A DNA stretch of 25,190 bases from Bacteroidales bacterium UBA3709 (GTDB lineage Bacteria > Bacteroidota > Bacteroidia > Bacteroidales > UBA932), in assembly GCA_002372015.1 (NCBI GenBank), contig DFIA01000083.1, positions 1 through 25,190 of the forward strand, in the 5' to 3' direction. This document shows, piece by piece, positions 16,101 to 22,715 of this stretch. How positions within the stretch are numbered: position 1 is the first letter of the stretch; each line of letters begins with the position of its first letter. The notes under the pieces are model-generated. The model was not told where the DNA came from, made no database searches, and saw only the letters and a program-made list of their open reading frames with translations. A program made the translations under genes and the position numbers.

Positions 16101-17617
16101 TGTATTATAGCGTCAAAATCTACAGACACATCTTTATTTTCTATAAAATCGTAGAGGGTAAGTTGCCTTATGCTGTAGTAATAAATCCAAAAGTTTCCAA
16201 TATCTGTAATGTACTTTTGAATAGCCGCATCTTTCTCGCTCTGCGCATCCATAAGGTCTGTAACAGTAGCCTTGCCACTACGGAACTTTTCCACCATAAG
16301 CCCATAGCGTTCCAATGCCAAGGTTTGTGCCCTCTTAGAAGCTATGCACTGCTGCCGCTGATTATTGAACTGCCCTACCGCCATAAAAATTTTGCGACGA
16401 TAATCGCTCTCACTCTGTAGTACCTTAGCTTTAGATACCTTCTGAGCAGCCATAGCCTTTTGTACCCTACCATGGCCAAGCCCCCAGTCGAATATAGGGA
16501 TAGAAAAAGAAAGCCCCACCACCTCTTGATCTAATGGACTACTATATACCCGCTTTAGCTTAGAATCTGTTTTAGATAAACCAAGTCTTGCCACTAAAGA
16601 AACCGATATTCCGCGCTGAGCCTTTGCCTTTGCCACATCCGATTCTGCATTGAGCAAATTCAGTTCGTTGCTCACACTGAAAGACGATTTTTCCAAAGAT
16701 TTATTTATTACTGTGTTGTAATCTATCTCCAATTGCGGCAGTTCCTCGGTAATAATAGGATTTACCTCAAAAGACTCATCGTACCCCAGCAGAGAGTTCA
16801 ATTGCATCTGCGCCTCCCTTATCTTTATTGCCATTTCATTTATGCTGATACTATCTTTGAGCATATTAAGCTCTAACTTTAATAGCTCATCTTTGGTTAC
16901 ACGTCCAAGCTTCAGCCTCTCGCCAGCTATAGAACGCAATTGCAAAGTATTCTCATAATTAGATAGTGCTATCTGATAATTATTCTTTGCCTGCAGAAGC
17001 TCATAGAAACAGCCAACAACATCCACCGTAATTTGCTCTAAACTCTCCAGATACCTTCGCTTGCCAAGCTCATATTCCTTCGGAGATATTTTCTTGTCCC
17101 ATTTGAACTGATTATAAGAAAACAAAGACTGGGTATAGCTTATTGTAAAAGGTTGAGAATACCAAGTTATTCCTTTGGTTGCCCCAAATTGGTCTATACG
17201 AGAAAGGTCTGAATACACAGATATTGTTCCGCCGGTAAAAGGAACACTCTGCTTGATACTAAGCCCCAAGCTGTTCTGGAGATTATAAGATTTGGCATAA
17301 AGCATCTGCCCGGTAGTATAGTCTTGCAGAAGAGTAAGGGAACGATCAAAAGACATCACATTCCCATACAGATTCATCGAGGGAAGCATACTTGCCTTAT
17401 ACGAACGGTACTGCCAATAAGCAGATATAAACTCATTGCGGGCTTCAAGAGCTGAGACTGACTGCGTATGAGCTATACCAATAGCTTCATTCAAAGAAAG
17501 AGGCCTAACACTTATCTTTTCTGTTTGAGCAAAAACACAGTGAGGTACAAAAAGCAGCAGGCAAATAAGCACCGGCTTCCAAGCTACTTTAGTCCCCATT
17601 CTATACCCGAATAACAT
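16097..17617 (-). CDS. TolC-family outer membrane efflux channel
   Basis: 506 residues. The signal peptide has the core WKPVLICLLLFVPHCVFA with cleavage before Gln. It is followed by the usual start of outer-membrane efflux proteins, LSLNEAIGIAHTQS. The two repeated halves each contain long amphipathic helices (for example YENTLQLRSIAGERLKLGRVTKDELLKLEL and the C-terminal ALERYGLMVEKFRSGKATVTDLMDAQ) and strands such as LGLSIKQSVPFTGGTISVYSDLSRI. Three such proteins would form a channel through the outer membrane. It is the first gene of the four-gene efflux operon, 54 bp downstream of a good promoter. A second in-frame Met (position 7) gives a more classical signal peptide and may be the real start. 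The stop overlaps the adaptor start by 4 bp (ATGA). Confidence 0.94.
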   Translation of the reverse strand: MLFGYRMGTKVAWKPVLICLLLFVPHCVFAQTEKISVRPLSLNEAIGIAHTQSVSALEARNEFISAYWQYRSYKASMLPSMNLYGNVMSFDRSLTLLQDYTTGQMLYAKSYNLQNSLGLSIKQSVPFTGGTISVYSDLSRIDQFGATKGITWYSQPFTISYTQSLFSYNQFKWDKKISPKEYELGKRRYLESLEQITVDVVGCFYELLQAKNNYQIALSNYENTLQLRSIAGERLKLGRVTKDELLKLELNMLKDSISINEMAIKIREAQMQLNSLLGYDESFEVNPIITEELPQLEIDYNTVINKSLEKSSFSVSNELNLLNAESDVAKAKAQRGISVSLVARLGLSKTDSKLKRVYSSPLDQEVVGLSFSIPIFDWGLGHGRVQKAMAAQKVSKAKVLQSESDYRRKIFMAVGQFNNQRQQCIASKRAQTLALERYGLMVEKFRSGKATVTDLMDAQSEKDAAIQKYITDIGNFWIYYYSIRQLTLYDFIENKDVSVDFDAIIH

Positions 17618-17670
17618 ACACTAAACATCTGAATCACAACATTGTCTGCGCTTAAAGAGCCGCATTGTTA

Positions 17671-17701
17671 CAAAGGTAGTAAAATTTTGCTGTTAAAGCA
17701 A
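17671..17701 (-). promoter_or_regulatory. Bacteroidota-type promoter of the efflux operon
   Basis: On the reverse strand TTGC (-33 region, plus coordinates 17698-17701) is followed by exactly 19 bases and then TACCTTTG (17671-17678). This fits the phylum's TTTG / TAnnTTTG consensus and spacing. Transcription would begin near 17664, giving a leader of about 47 bases before the TolC-family ATG. It lies only 16 bp beyond the stop of the preceding thioredoxin-like gene, so read-through from that gene is also possible. Confidence 0.72.
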
Positions 17702-17716
17702 TTATTAACACGCTCA

Positions 17717-18304
17717 CTACTGTGGAGGAAGATATTTAGACAGGTAAAGCGAAGAAGCATCCTCAGAATACTTGCTTGTTATAAATACATCCTCTATATC
17801 CTCCTTCGCTGAGATAAAATAGACAAGGCCCTCCTCCTCTCTCAATGGGGGATAAACTGATTTACCCAAATCATAACCTATTATCGTGATATGTGGATTT
17901 GTGCCAAAATAAGCCTTTAAATCTCGTTTTCGCATATCCGGAGCAACTATTATAACATCTAATCCACTGTGTTTCTGGAAGTCTTGAATTACATCAAACT
18001 CCCTGTCCATACAGGCCTCACAAGGATGTTGAGGTAAAAACAGCCCTATTCCTTTTATCTTTTTTACCTGTTCAAGAACTCCCAAACTGTCTAATTCGGC
18101 CGCAAGTTCTAAAGTTCCTATTACTGCACTCGACTCAAGACTCTTGTCAAAAGCATGCATATAAAGCGTAGCTTCTTCTCTGTGGCTATAAACGGACTGC
18201 TGGTATCGTTTATGTCTTGTAACGAGCAAAAAGCACAAGATAACATCCAGAACTATAAGACCTATAATAACAACTTTATTTAAGCTTAATCTTGGTAATA
18301 ACAT
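17717..18304 (-). CDS. Membrane-anchored thioredoxin-like protein with CEAC motif
   Basis: 195 residues from the chosen ATG at 18302-18304. One N-terminal transmembrane helix (about 10-28, KVVIIGLIVLDVILCFLLV) should leave the C-terminal domain in the periplasm. That domain has GLFLPQHPCEACMDREFDVI, a beta-strand followed by a CxxC (Cys95, Cys98) at the start of a helix as in thioredoxins. DVIIVAPDMRK and the end EDIEDVFITSKYSEDASSLY follow. It is clearly paralogous to the gene at 19661-20227. Upstream ATGs at 18313 and 18352 exist but would increase the overlap with the propeller gene from 29 bp to 38 or 77 bp. A thiol reductase or oxidase role toward the propeller protein or the nearby cysteine-rich peptide is inferred from context only. 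Confidence 0.78.
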   Translation of the reverse strand: MLLPRLSLNKVVIIGLIVLDVILCFLLVTRHKRYQQSVYSHREEATLYMHAFDKSLESSAVIGTLELAAELDSLGVLEQVKKIKGIGLFLPQHPCEACMDREFDVIQDFQKHSGLDVIIVAPDMRKRDLKAYFGTNPHITIIGYDLGKSVYPPLREEEGLVYFISAKEDIEDVFITSKYSEDASSLYLSKYLPPQ

Positions 18305-19409
18305 AGTTATCATCTTCTTTAAGGTTTGCAATAGATTCCGGATTGATGGCAAGAGAGGCTATTTCTGATGGCATATTCTTAACCTGTAATGGAGACATTA
18401 TAAAGTAGAGAACATCATCACGCAAACGCCGGAATGTACCGTCAAAAGCCCCTTCTCCAAATAGATAGCCAGCTTTAAACCAATGCCAAGCACTATCCTT
18501 ATATAACCCATAATAAAGTCCGCTCTTATTCTCATCATCACTACTTAAAAAGATTTCAACCAGTTTACAGTAAAAGCTCTCTTGATAGCTCTGTATCTCA
18601 GCAAAATCCGTCTTTTCCAAAAAAGCAGTAGATTCATGATAGTCTTTTAATGTGTAATATTTCTCAGATATTCCGTACTTCCCAAAATCAAAGGTTATAT
18701 ATGGTAAAAGTTTATTATCTTTAAAAATATACACAATAGGGTTGATAGGATCTAATGCTGTTATACCTATACTATTCAAAGAAAATATGGGAGCAAAAGG
18801 TGTCATGGAAATAAAATTTTTATTGTTCTCAGAATCAAAATATTTCTCAATAGTTATAGTATCTCCTATTGTTTCAAGGGCGAACCTATAATGTTTCAAA
18901 CTTCCATATCCATAATAAGTTAGTATATAACCTTCATCTGTACAAATGAAAGCATCCCCATAAGAAGACAGAGCCTGTTCTGAAAGCAACAAACCGCTCT
19001 TATCATATAAGAGCAGCTTGTTCCTACTAAAAACCAGCACAGTATCACCTTTTATCTGAAGATCATATATAGATACATATTCGCCCTCACCTCTGCCACG
19101 GTATCCTATTTGATTAATAAAACTCCCTTCCAAAGAATAGCGATATATACCATGATTCAAATTGTAATCTCGTTTGTTTACAACATAATAATCTTTATTG
19201 CCTAAATATAGCTCCGGTTCGCTATCCAAAACAAGAGCGGTGTCAGTTTCCAATGGAATATATTCTACAGATTCTATTAACTCCGTGAAGTTGGCAAAAG
19301 AGTTGCCGAATTCTACCTTAATTGCATTATTGTTATGCCCCTCTGTCTGACATGAAGATACAATTAGGAGAACAAGTAAAATACTGAGATGTAAAAAAGT
19401 ATTTCTCAT
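18276..19409 (-). CDS. Six-bladed beta-propeller lipoprotein (copy 1)
   Basis: 377 residues from the ATG at 19407-19409. That start gives a clean lipoprotein signal (MRNTFLHLSILLVLLIVSSC, Cys20); the longer reading from 19463 lies in the predicted untranslated leader. The body shows propeller-type repeats: YYVVNKRDYNLNHGIYRYSL, EGSFINQIGYRGRGEGEY, IKGDTVLVFSRNKLLLYDKSG and GYILTYYGYGS. It matches the Bacteroides-type six-bladed propeller lipoproteins (relatives of NHL/DUF4934 proteins). It is a paralog of the gene at 21077-22177: both end with EEDNY.I.K..LK and share NPIVY and FDFGKY blocks. It overlaps the downstream thioredoxin-like gene by about 29 bp, implying coupled translation. A binding or scaffold role is likely; the ligand is unknown. 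Confidence 0.85.
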   Translation of the reverse strand: MRNTFLHLSILLVLLIVSSCQTEGHNNNAIKVEFGNSFANFTELIESVEYIPLETDTALVLDSEPELYLGNKDYYVVNKRDYNLNHGIYRYSLEGSFINQIGYRGRGEGEYVSIYDLQIKGDTVLVFSRNKLLLYDKSGLLLSEQALSSYGDAFICTDEGYILTYYGYGSLKHYRFALETIGDTITIEKYFDSENNKNFISMTPFAPIFSLNSIGITALDPINPIVYIFKDNKLLPYITFDFGKYGISEKYYTLKDYHESTAFLEKTDFAEIQSYQESFYCKLVEIFLSSDDENKSGLYYGLYKDSAWHWFKAGYLFGEGAFDGTFRRLRDDVLYFIMSPLQVKNMPSEIASLAINPESIANLKEDDNYVITKIKLK

Positions 19410-19448
19410 TATGGTTTTATTTGATGGCTGTGGCCATAGGCTGTCAGT

Positions 19449-19550
19449 AGGCATCGGTTGCAAGGGTATCTATCTAATAATGCCGCAGATACAAAGATAA
19501 AAATCATTTTGATATTTCAAGATACCATTGCAATTCTATGTTGAATTTGC
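19449..19550 (-). promoter_or_regulatory. Promoter region A, shared by three transcription units
   Basis: Reverse strand: a -33-like CTTG (plus 19518-19521), 18 bases, then TATCTTTG (19492-19499), predicting a start near 19485 and a leader of about 75 bases to the propeller ATG. Immediately upstream of -33 lies a box AGAATTGCAATGG (19525-19537). Regions B (22497) and C (24371) align with it without gaps from -7 through the box. A and C differ at about nine of 60 positions. The downstream leader part ACCGATGCCTAC is shared with B. Confidence 0.7.
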
Positions 19551-19600
19551 AGAATTTGTGTAAAATATGCTTCTTGCTCTATATCGCTTACTAACACTAT

Positions 19601-19630
19601 ACCGCTGCAATTCTTTTGGAAGAGTTGGGG
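19601..19630 (-). repeat. Second copy of the promoter-upstream box
   Basis: The plus-strand string ccgctgcaattcttttg at 19602-19618 also occurs upstream of promoter B at 22530-22546, and the flanking bases resemble each other (gaagagttg against agaaagttg). Here it sits about 75 bp farther upstream of promoter A than that promoter's own box. It may be an additional activator site or a remnant of a duplicated promoter. Confidence 0.55.
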
Positions 19631-19660
19631 AAGTAGCTATTTACGGTTTAGCCCCTATCT

Positions 19661-20227
19661 CTAATTTTTGTGACGGAAACGATACTCTGCAGCTTCTTCT
19701 TGCAAAACCCTACTCACAATAAACACATCATCTACTTTTCCTTCATAATATATAAAATATATCATATTCTCAAGTAAATGCAACTGAGGTAAATTCAAAG
19801 AATCCGATTGATAGTCGACTACCGATGCCATTTGTCTGCTTCCTAGTGCCGCAATTACCATTCGCTTTTTATATGAAGGTGCGATTACAAGAATATTTGA
19901 ATCTCCGCTAAATTGAGATAAACTATCAAGTTCTTTTATCAAACAAGCATCGCACACGTTTGGAGGAATAAATAAGCATAGTTTTTTACCATAAATTAAG
20001 TTCAAGTCTATAAGTCGGCTCAACTCTTCGCCTAAATTTATAGAGCCTATAGATGCATAAGATAATGTATTACGGTAAAGTTCGTCGTAATAATATATAG
20101 CATCTTTCTTATAGTTCTCGATAACCTGCCTGTAAGTCTTTCGTGTAGTAAGGAAGGATAGACACACAGCCACATTTAATAGCAATAATGCAGATAATAA
20201 AAAGATATGAATTCGCTTATTTTTCAA
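19661..20227 (-). CDS. Membrane-anchored thioredoxin-like protein with CDAC motif
   Basis: 188 residues: an N-terminal transmembrane helix (about 7-26, HIFLLSALLLLNVAVCLSFL) and a periplasmic domain. The segment KLCLFIPPNVCDACLIKELD has CxxC at Cys92 and Cys95, followed by NILVIAPSYKKR and VDDVFIVSRVLQEEAAEYRF. It shares the CxAC motif, the IVAP-type strand and the (V/E)DVFI..S end with the protein at 17717-18304, so the two are paralogs. It follows the four-cysteine peptide gene by 55 bp and is the last gene before promoter A. The placement suggests it handles thiols or disulfides of that peptide or of the propeller lipoproteins. This is inference; no catalytic activity can be assumed without a visible cis-proline loop. 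Confidence 0.8.
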   Translation of the reverse strand: MKNKRIHIFLLSALLLLNVAVCLSFLTTRKTYRQVIENYKKDAIYYYDELYRNTLSYASIGSINLGEELSRLIDLNLIYGKKLCLFIPPNVCDACLIKELDSLSQFSGDSNILVIAPSYKKRMVIAALGSRQMASVVDYQSDSLNLPQLHLLENMIYFIYYEGKVDDVFIVSRVLQEEAAEYRFRHKN

Positions 20228-20230
20228 CAG

Positions 20231-20255
20231 AAAAAATCTTAAGGTGAATATTATG
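20231..20255. repeat. Inverted repeat, left arm, flanking the four-cysteine peptide gene
   Basis: Plus-strand AAAAAATCTTAAGGTGA (20231-20247) is the exact reverse complement of 20556-20572. Similarity continues inward to ATTATG with one gap and a mismatch, so the arm reaches 20255. It lies between the stop of the peptide gene and the start of the CDAC thioredoxin-like gene. Confidence 0.8.
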
Positions 20256-20282
20256 CTTAAATGTTAAGATTAAGGCTCCAGA

Positions 20283-20513
20283 TTAATACTTACAAACATA
20301 TTGTCGGCAGCGATAGGCAACTTCCTCTGTGGTACAAGTTAACCTTATTGCACCTTTGCACCATCGCATCGTCTGATAATAAACTTCTGATGTTTCTTTA
20401 CCTATTCCATCAGAGCTGTCAGATATTTGAGAAGACTTGTCATCTGCATATGCCATAACGGACAAAGAGACTAGTACTACCATAAAAGAAATGAAATATA
20501 AAAGATTCTTCAT
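20283..20513 (-). CDS. Small secreted four-cysteine peptide
   Basis: 76 residues from the ATG at 20511-20513; a longer reading from 20549 would add 12 residues that overlap the inverted repeat. MKNLLYFISFMVVLVSLSVMAYA is a good Sec signal peptide with likely cleavage after residue 23. That leaves a mature peptide of about 53 residues. Its first half is Ser/Asp-rich and acidic; the second half is basic and has Cys at 52, 60, 69 and 74 (spacing C-x7-C-x8-C-x4-C). This resembles in layout the small cysteine-containing secreted peptides (NVEALA type) found beside beta-propeller and thioredoxin genes in Bacteroidales, but no NVEALA motif is present. The gene sits between inverted repeats. The function is not recognised; a disulfide-bonded secreted factor is the simplest reading. 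Confidence 0.72.
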   Translation of the reverse strand: MKNLLYFISFMVVLVSLSVMAYADDKSSQISDSSDGIGKETSEVYYQTMRWCKGAIRLTCTTEEVAYRCRQYVCKY

Positions 20514-20546
20514 ATAAATTATATTTAGGTGAATAAATTTGTTTAT

Positions 20547-20572
20547 CATAATAAATCACCTTAAGATTTTTT
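20547..20572. repeat. Inverted repeat, right arm, flanking the four-cysteine peptide gene
   Basis: TCACCTTAAGATTTTTT (20556-20572) is the reverse complement of the left arm at 20231-20247, with further imperfect similarity to 20547. The arm covers the last codons and TGA stop of the thioredoxin-like lipoprotein gene. Inversion between the arms would therefore leave that protein intact while reversing the peptide gene. Confidence 0.8.
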
Positions 20573-21065
20573 TAGCTTTTTCAAATTCAGAGTCAAAAAA
20601 ACTCATAGTAGTCCCTATTACAGCCAGGCCAAGTATAGAATTATCAGGAGCACAGATAAAGCCTATACTGGACAAACTTGTATCCAATGCATTTTTTTCT
20701 GCAAAATCCCAGTTAAAATCCAATATCGCCTCAAAGTTCTGATTATATGCATCAAGAGTATTTACTACCTTGGAGGTATCCGAATCGTTGCACTTTATGT
20801 AAAAAATAAAAGCCCAATCTGGATTCATCTTAATCAAAGAATCTATTTTTCCATCAGGAGTGTGCATAAGGTCAAAATCAATGCCCCTCAACTTCCAGTA
20901 AGAAACCACTTTCTTTTTGTCTTTTGGTATCGGTTTATTCTCAACCCTACCATATCTATTAAAAGTATATTTCGGTTCCACCAGCCTGACCGCATCCATA
21001 CGACTGCAAGAAAAGGCTATTAAGGCAAGAAAGAATAACAATATTGTTTTATTTTCAGATTGCAT
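20556..21065 (-). CDS. Thioredoxin-like-fold lipoprotein lacking CxxC
   Basis: 169 residues with a lipoprotein signal ending in LIAFSC (Cys20). The later part has the strand and helix pattern of Bacteroidales thioredoxin-like lipoproteins: a central strand PDWAFIFYIKCND, a helix SKVVNTLDAYNQNF, then AILDFNWDFAEKNAL and SIGFICAPDNSILGLAVIG. The last two correspond to the YPVWVDPSGSFLAANRF and CYLLDADNRIILVGIPL segments of the remnant at 24434-24820. In place of CxxC there is a single Cys in IKCNDSD, so disulfide exchange of the usual kind is unlikely. It begins 11 bp after the propeller gene, and its stop lies in an inverted repeat arm. Fold assignment is by pattern and moderately sure; the function is unknown. 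Confidence 0.72.
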   Translation of the reverse strand: MQSENKTILLFFLALIAFSCSRMDAVRLVEPKYTFNRYGRVENKPIPKDKKKVVSYWKLRGIDFDLMHTPDGKIDSLIKMNPDWAFIFYIKCNDSDTSKVVNTLDAYNQNFEAILDFNWDFAEKNALDTSLSSIGFICAPDNSILGLAVIGTTMSFFDSEFEKAKKILR

Positions 21066-21076
21066 AGAGCTATAGG

Positions 21077-22177
21077 TTATTTGAGTGAGACTTTGGCTAT
21101 TATATAGTTATCTTCTTCGCTCACAGATTTTGAAATGTCATAATTGACAACTAAGTGCCGTAACGCTTCAGGAAGATTATGAACTGCGGTTGGAGAAAGT
21201 ACAAAAAGAAGATCGTTGGCCTCAGAAAAACATCTGAAGGCAAGAGACATTGAAGAATCCCAGTTGCCAAAAGAGAACCAATGCCACTCATCGTTGTAAT
21301 ACAAGCCATAATAAGGATAGCCCGAATCTGCCTTGTTCAAGAGAATCTCAACCATTTTTACACTACCACATTCTACATAACGGTTTATTATTGCATAATC
21401 AATGGACATGAGATATTCAGCAGCCTCAAAAACATCTGAATAGGTATAATACTTCCTCGGAACTGAATACTTACCGAAATCAAACTGAAGATATGGTACA
21501 AGTTCTGCATTAGAGTATTCATATACTATTGGATTAAATGAGTCTATAAGGAATATACGATTTTTGCAGTTGGAAATTGGTGAAGCTAATGATCTATAGT
21601 TCAAAACCTTATCTGTATCCTCATCTAAAAGAAACTCATCAAGCACCCTGCTGGCACCTATCAGGGCTGCACGATACGGTGTTGTGCTGCCATAACCATA
21701 GTAAGTAAGAATTGTATCTTCTGCAAAGGAGTAGGAGAATTGCCCTAAGTCCGTTCTCAATTTCTGCCCGATAAACTCTCCGTCTATCGCATATTTTAGT
21801 ATTTTATTCGGATAAGAGTGAACGGTCAAGATATTACCATCTACTTGAACACCATTTATAGAGTTATACTCACCATTACCATTACCTCTTCGCCCGACTG
21901 CATTAAGAAAAGAACCTGAATGGGAATATCTGTATATCTTTGAATTCATAAGATCAACCAAATATAGAGAAGTGTCTGAAGCAATAAGTTCCGGATTATC
22001 GCCTAATATATGCTCAGAGTCTGTTGCCAAAGGAATAAGTTCTATACGCCCTATAAGAGCCGCAAACGATGATATTGAATTGTTGAAAGAGACATCTATT
22101 TTATCATTGTCCGTAGTATTTCGGCATGAGATTGAAAGCAACAGAGATGCGAGCAAAAGAAATATACCACTTTTCAT
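21077..22177 (-). CDS. Six-bladed beta-propeller lipoprotein (copy 2)
   Basis: 366 residues from the ATG at 22175-22177 (an ATG two codons upstream is also possible). The signal MKSGIFLLLASLLLSISC places the lipidated Cys at 18. Blades are visible as SLYLVDLMNSKIYRYSHSG, SFLNAVGRRGNGNGEYNSI, GNILTVHSYPNKILKYAIDG and RIFLIDSFNPIVYEYSNAEL. It is paralogous to 18276-19409, with matching FDFGKY..P.KYYT and C-terminal SEEDNYIIAKVSLK segments. It opens a run of propeller, thioredoxin-like lipoprotein, four-cysteine peptide and membrane thioredoxin-like protein. Such propellers usually bind ligands or act as protein scaffolds at the cell surface; the partner here is unknown. Transcription probably starts at promoter B, about 310 bp upstream. 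Confidence 0.86.
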   Translation of the reverse strand: MKSGIFLLLASLLLSISCRNTTDNDKIDVSFNNSISSFAALIGRIELIPLATDSEHILGDNPELIASDTSLYLVDLMNSKIYRYSHSGSFLNAVGRRGNGNGEYNSINGVQVDGNILTVHSYPNKILKYAIDGEFIGQKLRTDLGQFSYSFAEDTILTYYGYGSTTPYRAALIGASRVLDEFLLDEDTDKVLNYRSLASPISNCKNRIFLIDSFNPIVYEYSNAELVPYLQFDFGKYSVPRKYYTYSDVFEAAEYLMSIDYAIINRYVECGSVKMVEILLNKADSGYPYYGLYYNDEWHWFSFGNWDSSMSLAFRCFSEANDLLFVLSPTAVHNLPEALRHLVVNYDISKSVSEEDNYIIAKVSLK

Positions 22178-22367
22178 AAGCATACTATTTTATGTTGACA
22201 AATGTTTTTCGTGCTGCACAAACAAAAAAACAGGCAGATATAGAATTACACGATAGCATATGTGTAAAGAATGGCAATGAGTGGTATCTGCACAATAGAA
22301 ATAGTTAACGGAATATAGATTGCAAATTATTCGCATTAAGCGTAAATAACTGGCATTCAGAATATTA

Positions 22368-22375
22368 CCCCCCCC
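22368..22375. repeat. Poly-C/G homopolymer tract of eight
   Basis: Eight C on the plus strand (eight G in the transcript) inside an AT-rich leader between promoter B and the propeller gene. G/C runs of this length are prone to slippage. The tract ends a 32-codon leader frame, and a shift of one base less would extend that frame considerably. Confidence 0.85.
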
Positions 22376-22496
22376 GTAAAAATACGCATACAGAAGAGCC
22401 TCTGAATGCAGAAAGCTTCAGAAGATTAGCTGCCCGTGTATGTCTGGTTGCATCTGTAAGCATCGGTAGCGAGGGTTGTTTGTGATATTACTGATG

Positions 22497-22545
22497 TAAA
22501 GGTAATAATTATTTTGAGAATTCAAAATGCCGCTGCAATTCTTTT
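22497..22545 (-). promoter_or_regulatory. Promoter region B
   Basis: Reverse strand TTTG (plus 22523-22526), 18 bases, then TACCTTTA (22497-22504). The -7 box deviates in its last base, so the promoter may be weaker or activator-dependent. The box AGAATTGCAGCGG (22529-22541) precedes it at the same spacing as in regions A and C. It should drive the propeller, thioredoxin-like and peptide genes at 22177 to 19661. Confidence 0.6.
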
Positions 22546-22715
22546 GAGAAAGTTGCTGCATGAGATAGCTATGCTAAAAGGATAAATACTACCCATCAGT
22601 TTAAGATATTCATAGAAATTTCGGCCCCTTTCCTGCACTATTCGCAGAGGATAATAGCGGATGCAAACTGATTACAAAACAAAAAAGAAAAAAGACTATT
22701 AATTTTCTACTCCGT

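Larger units (their letters stand above)
22184..22715. other. 532-bp intergenic region with long leader, G8 tract and promoter B
   Basis: No convincing protein gene is present. The region holds promoter B (about 22497-22526), its upstream box and a leader of about 310 bases before the propeller gene. In the leader a 32-codon reading frame (reverse strand, ATG at about 22469-22471) runs to a TAA directly after a run of eight G (plus 22368-22375). Nearby lies an imperfect hairpin, GCATTCAGAGG against CTCTTCTGTATGC. The part from 22560 to 22715, downstream of the secreted-protein gene, contains a 7-bp stem (CGCTATT with AATAGTG) near 22640-22665 but no T-tract beyond it, so I do not call a terminator. 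Confidence 0.6.

Noticed and set aside
19410..19463. Upstream start for propeller copy 1
   Set aside because: It puts 18 residues before the lipoprotein signal and lies in the shared promoter leader.
20283..20513. Naming the four-cysteine peptide an NVEALA family member
   Set aside because: The neighbourhood is similar, but the NVEALA motif and its double-glycine-like context are absent.
22640..22665. Terminator hairpin after the secreted-protein gene
   Set aside because: A 7-bp stem with one wobble pair exists, but no T-run follows it in the transcript direction.
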